Assembly (NCBI GenBank): GCA_965216335.1
Contig: OZ244154.1
Coordinates: forward strand, 1,860,001 to 1,924,000
Length of the DNA: 64,000 bases
Source: JAHEJE01 sp965216335
GTDB taxonomy: Bacteria; Pseudomonadota; Alphaproteobacteria; Rhizobiales; Aestuariivirgaceae
Direction: 5' to 3'
Shown here one piece after another: positions 61,255-64,000 of the stretch. The notes beneath the pieces were generated by a model that searched no databases, was not told the origin of the DNA, and worked only from the letters and a program-made list of their open reading frames with translations. The stretch's first letter is position 1; each line of letters opens with the position of its first letter. A program made the translations under genes and the position numbers.

Positions 61255-62329
61255 ACAGTAATCGACCCACCAGCCTGGCGGTATAATTGACCATCGGTAC
61301 GATGCGGGCGTAGTTGATCCGCGTTGGTCCGATGACGCCAAGCACCCCGACGACGTTCTGCTCCTTGTCGTGATACGGCGCCACGATCAGCGATGACCCG
61401 GACAGCGAGAACAGATCGCTTTCCGAGCCGATATAGATGCGCACGCCTTCGCCTTCGTCGGTCAGATCGAGCAGGCGCAGCAGATCGCGCTTCTGCTCAA
61501 GCTCGTCGAACAGGCTGCGCACCCGCTCAAGATCTTCCATCGCTGTGAGATCGTCGATCAGATTTGACTGGCCTCTGACTATCAGCCGCCGGTCGCCGCC
61601 ATCGCCGCTCCACACCGCAAACCCGTCTTCGATGATCTTGGCCGACAGCTGGTCAAGCTCGCTTTCAAGCACCTGGACCTGACCGGCAATGTAGCCCTGC
61701 GCCTCGGCCAAGGTCTTGCCCTGCAGGCGGCTTGACAGGAAGTTGGACACCCGGGTCAGCGTCGAGGCGGGCAGGCCCGGTGGAATGCCGATAGCCCGGT
61801 TTTCCACCGTACCGTCGTCGCCCACGAGGACGACCAGCGCCCGGTCGGAGGACAACTTGACGAACTCTATGTGGCGCAGCCGCATGGCGAGCTTCGGCGC
61901 CACCACCACCCCGGCGCACTGCGACAGGCCGGACAGCAGGTTGGTTGCATCGGTCAGGACATCCTCGACCCTCTTGCCGCTGTCGTGACCGGACAGCTCG
62001 CGGTCGATCGAACGCCGCTGATCGCCGGACAGCGTCCCCTGCTCCATGATCGCATCGACGAAAAACCGCAGGCCCAGTTCGGTCGGCATGCGTCCGGCGC
62101 TGGTGTGCGGCGCCGCCAGCAGACCGAATTCTTCCAGGTCGGCCATGATGTTGCGTACCGAGGCCGGCGACAGGTTGATCAGCGGATCGCGCGACAGGGT
62201 ACGCGAGCCGACCGGCATGCCGGTTTCGATGTAGGTATCGACAAGTTGCCGGAAGATTTCGCGCGACCGCTGGTCCAGCCCTGCCAGGCCGGACAGCTTT
62301 TCCCCCAACTTGCTCTGATCCTGCACCAT
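61250..62329 (-). CDS. hrcA: Heat-inducible transcription repressor HrcA
   Basis: Represses groESL by binding CIRCE operators, 359 residues from the chosen start. The winged helix-turn-helix (LDQRSREIFRQLVDTYIETGMPVGSRTLSRDPLINLSPASVRNIMADLEEFGLL) and the C-terminal dimer/GroEL-sensing domain (GVLGVIGPTRINYARIVPMVNYTARLV) are complete. Start at 62329 gives a usual 17-residue lead; an ATG at 62389 would add 20 residues and cannot be ruled out. I found no CIRCE site here, as expected because it lies upstream of groESL. Divergent from rph. Confidence 0.95.
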   Translation of the reverse strand: MVQDQSKLGEKLSGLAGLDQRSREIFRQLVDTYIETGMPVGSRTLSRDPLINLSPASVRNIMADLEEFGLLAAPHTSAGRMPTELGLRFFVDAIMEQGTLSGDQRRSIDRELSGHDSGKRVEDVLTDATNLLSGLSQCAGVVVAPKLAMRLRHIEFVKLSSDRALVVLVGDDGTVENRAIGIPPGLPASTLTRVSNFLSSRLQGKTLAEAQGYIAGQVQVLESELDQLSAKIIEDGFAVWSGDGGDRRLIVRGQSNLIDDLTAMEDLERVRSLFDELEQKRDLLRLLDLTDEGEGVRIYIGSESDLFSLSGSSLIVAPYHDKEQNVVGVLGVIGPTRINYARIVPMVNYTARLVGRLLS

Positions 62330-62428
62330 CACAATTCGCAACTGAACACCTTCGGCGGGCATCATCGCCCGCTCATTGAATCTAGGCATCGCCACCGGCT
62401 CAATCAATAGTCATTGCCTTGGCCTGAC

Positions 62429-62446
62429 CGGCGTTCTAGAACGCCG
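62429..62446. promoter_or_regulatory. 18-bp perfect palindrome between hrcA and rph
   Basis: CGGCGTTCTAGAACGCCG reads identically on both strands without spacer. It lies 34 bases before the rph ATG and about 100 bases before the preferred hrcA start (40 before the alternative). Possible operator or divergent-transcript hairpin. Confidence 0.5.
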
Positions 62447-62479
62447 CATCGGCGATTGGTGAGCACGAGGACTTCAAGC

Positions 62480-63196
62480 ATGCGACCGTCTGAACGCAAA
62501 CCCGGCGAGTTGCGCCAAGTGACCTTCGAACGAGGTTATTCGCGTCACGCCGAAGGGTCCTGCCTGATCAGGTCCGGCAACACCCATGTGCTGTGCACGG
62601 CTTCGCTTGAAGCCCGTGTGCCGCCCTGGCTGCGCGGCCAGGGGCGCGGCTGGGTCACGGCCGAGTACGGCATGCTGCCACGTTCGACAGGCGAGCGCAT
62701 GCGCCGCGAGGCAACGGCCGGCAAGCAGTCCGGCCGCACCCAGGAGATCCAGCGCCTGATCGGCCGCTCGCTGCGCGCCGTCGTCGATCTCGACCGGCTC
62801 GGCGAACACCAGATCACTGTCGATTGCGATGTCATCCAGGCCGACGGAGGCACCCGCACCGCCGCCATCACCGGCGGTTGGGTTGCCCTGGCTGACTGCA
62901 TAGCCTGGATGCGGCAGCGCGAAATGTTCGAGAAGGATCCGCTGACCGGACAGGTCGCAGCCGTTTCCTGCGGCATCTACCAGGGCGAGGCGGTGTGCGA
63001 TCTCGACTACGCCGAGGACAGCTCGGCTGAAGCCGATGCCAACTTCGTCATGACGGCGGACGGCGGCATCGTCGAGGTTCAGGGCACCGCCGAAGCCGAT
63101 CCGTTCAGCCGCGACATGTTCCTCGAACTGCTCGGGCTGGCTGAAAGCGGCATCGCCGAACTGACGAGCCTGCAGCGCCTGGCTCTTGAGGAATAG
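62480..63196 (+). CDS. rph: Ribonuclease PH
   Basis: Phosphate-dependent 3'-5' exoribonuclease that trims tRNA precursors, 238 residues. MRPSERKPGELRQVTFERGY, SCLIRSGNTHVLCTASLE, the RNA-binding REATAGKQSGRTQEIQRLIGRSLRAV, the phosphate site and DCDVIQADGGTRTAAITG are intact. ATG at 62480 has GAGGA nine bases upstream. First gene of rph-rdgB-hemW, divergent from hrcA. Confidence 0.96.
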   Translation: MRPSERKPGELRQVTFERGYSRHAEGSCLIRSGNTHVLCTASLEARVPPWLRGQGRGWVTAEYGMLPRSTGERMRREATAGKQSGRTQEIQRLIGRSLRAVVDLDRLGEHQITVDCDVIQADGGTRTAAITGGWVALADCIAWMRQREMFEKDPLTGQVAAVSCGIYQGEAVCDLDYAEDSSAEADANFVMTADGGIVEVQGTAEADPFSRDMFLELLGLAESGIAELTSLQRLALEE

Positions 63197-63203
63197 CAGG
63201 CCG

Positions 63204-63821
63204 ATGCGTGAAATCGCCAGAGGAACCCGCATCGTCGTTGCCAGCCACAATCCCGGCAAGGTGCGCGAGATCGGTGAACTGCTGGCGCCCTACGGGGTGG
63301 AGGCCATCTCGGCCGGTGAACTTGCTTTGCCGGAACCCGAGGAAACCGGCACCACCTTCGCCGCCAACGCCATCCTCAAGGCGCAGGCCGCCGCCGAAGC
63401 CGCCGGCCTGCCGGCCCTTTCGGATGATTCCGGTCTGGCGGTCGACGCACTTGACGGCGCGCCGGGCATTTACTCGGCCCGCTGGGCAGGGCCCGACAAG
63501 GACTTCGCGCTGGCCATGCGCAATCTGGAGGAAAAGCTGCAGTCCAAGGGTGCCGTTGAACCGGAAGACCGGACCGCGCATTTCGTTTGTGCACTGTGCA
63601 TTGCCTGGCCGGACGGTGTGAACGCCGTCTTCGAAGGCCGCGTGTCGGGATCCCTCACCTGGCCGCCGCGCGGCCACAACGGTTTCGGCTACGACCCGGT
63701 TTTCGTGCCGGAAGGCCTCGATCAGACGTTTGGTGAGATCGATCCGGCGGAAAAACACGCCATGTCGCACCGCGCCCGCGCGTTCGCCAAGCTGATCGCC
63801 GATGTCTTCGGCGATGCCTGA
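63204..63821 (+). CDS. rdgB: XTP/dITP diphosphatase (RdgB/HAM1)
   Basis: Removes ITP, dITP and XTP from nucleotide pools, 205 residues. SHNPGKVREIGELL at the N-terminus, FAANAILKAQAAA, LSDDSGLAVDALDGAPGIYSARWAG, and GHNGFGYDPVFVPEG are diagnostic. ATG at 63204 follows AGG closely; it starts seven bases after the rph stop. Its end overlaps hemW by eight bases. Confidence 0.95.
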   Translation: MREIARGTRIVVASHNPGKVREIGELLAPYGVEAISAGELALPEPEETGTTFAANAILKAQAAAEAAGLPALSDDSGLAVDALDGAPGIYSARWAGPDKDFALAMRNLEEKLQSKGAVEPEDRTAHFVCALCIAWPDGVNAVFEGRVSGSLTWPPRGHNGFGYDPVFVPEGLDQTFGEIDPAEKHAMSHRARAFAKLIADVFGDA

Positions 63822-64000
63822 CAGCACCGGCCCCGCCAGTGACCCGGCCGGGTTCGGATTGTACGTCCACTGGCCGTTCTGCCTGGCCAAGTGTCCCTAT
63901 TGCGATTTCAACTCACATGTCCGCGACGCCGGAACGGACATCACGCCCTTTGGCGACGCACTGGTCCGAGAACTGGCCTGGTTTGCCGCCCGCACGCCCG
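63814..64000 (+). CDS. hemW: Radical SAM protein HemW (partial, runs off the right edge)
   Basis: First 62 residues only. YVHWPFCLAKCPYCDFNS carries the radical-SAM CxxxCxxC (C23, C27, C30) and the HemW-type YCDFNS. HemW is a haem chaperone, formerly annotated as an oxygen-independent coproporphyrinogen III oxidase. It overlaps rdgB by eight bases, the usual order in the group. Confidence 0.93.
   Translation, partial: MPDSTGPASDPAGFGLYVHWPFCLAKCPYCDFNSHVRDAGTDITPFGDALVRELAWFAARTP

Noticed and set aside
62390..62479. CIRCE operator near hrcA
   Set aside because: No TTAGCACTC-N9-GAGTGCTAA pattern; the palindrome here is a different sequence without spacer.

Overview
The window is GC-rich, gene-dense chromosomal DNA from an alphaproteobacterium, most likely of the order Hyphomicrobiales (Rhizobiales). 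Gene order supports this: hrcA and grpE opposite rph-rdgB-hemW; pyk-DUF1036 opposite an N-formylglutamate amidohydrolase-DUF1244-gapR block; murA-DUF2948-hisD-UPF0262-LMW phosphatase; yqeY divergent from carA; and a SleB-like hydrolase and an L,D-transpeptidase typical of the group. The genus cannot be fixed from sequence alone. I found no rRNA, tRNA, CRISPR array, prophage or intact insertion sequence.

Layout. 1-3.6 kb: a PotABC-type ABC importer on the minus strand (two permeases, an ATPase and a solute-binding gene that has lost its 5' end). 3.8-4.8 kb: a geranylgeranyl-reductase-type flavoprotein. 4.8-9.3 kb: a two-subunit NAD-dependent formate dehydrogenase, divergent from a tusA-like sulfur carrier. 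9.7-12.6 kb: Spx/ArsC-like protein, CobW GTPase and a D,D-carboxypeptidase with a polybasic tail. 12.8-15.7 kb: rppH, divergent polysaccharide deacetylase, SleB-like hydrolase. 15.8-19.6 kb: two divergent acyl-CoA synthetases, one of them PrpE. 19.6-24.6 kb: housekeeping and small conserved genes (rpmJ, TPR protein, pyk, DUF1036, FGase, DUF1244, GapR). 24.9-30.2 kb: DUF882 peptidase-like protein, YcbB-type L,D-transpeptidase and a sigma-54-type response regulator. 30.5-38.6 kb: M3 oligopeptidase, then LMW phosphatase/UPF0262/hisD/DUF2948/murA, a 56-residue protein, yqeY and carA. 38.6-41 kb: cytochrome c, chromate transporter and rhodanese. 41-44.6 kb: a large fused indolepyruvate ferredoxin oxidoreductase behind an AT-rich dyad. 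44.8-55 kb: acyl-CoA synthetase, a five-gene LivGHMKF importer, a convergent hybrid-free sensor kinase and a PaaK-like ligase. 55.2-60.3 kb: an unrecognised pair of small genes (the second cysteine-rich), DM13 and DUF302 exported proteins, MetF-like reductase, EamA transporter, AlkB, VOC and YegP proteins. 60.4-64 kb: grpE, hrcA, rph, rdgB and the start of hemW.

How the genes work together. The metabolic theme is organic-acid and amino-acid carbon use: four ANL-superfamily acid-activating enzymes, a liv-type importer fused by context to an acyl-CoA ligase, an oxoacid:ferredoxin oxidoreductase, propionate activation, formate oxidation and a folate C1 reductase. A second theme is envelope remodelling (D,D-carboxypeptidase, SleB-like hydrolase, polysaccharide deacetylase, DUF882, L,D-transpeptidase, MurA).

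Most interesting non-coding structure: a 186-bp nested inverted repeat that fills the whole gap between two convergent genes, a 15-bp-arm intergenic repeat near 24.75 kb, a perfect 11-bp dyad at the start of the oxidoreductase gene, and an 18-bp palindrome between hrcA and rph. No large unknown system is evident; the best candidate for something undescribed is the two-gene cassette at 55268-55915.
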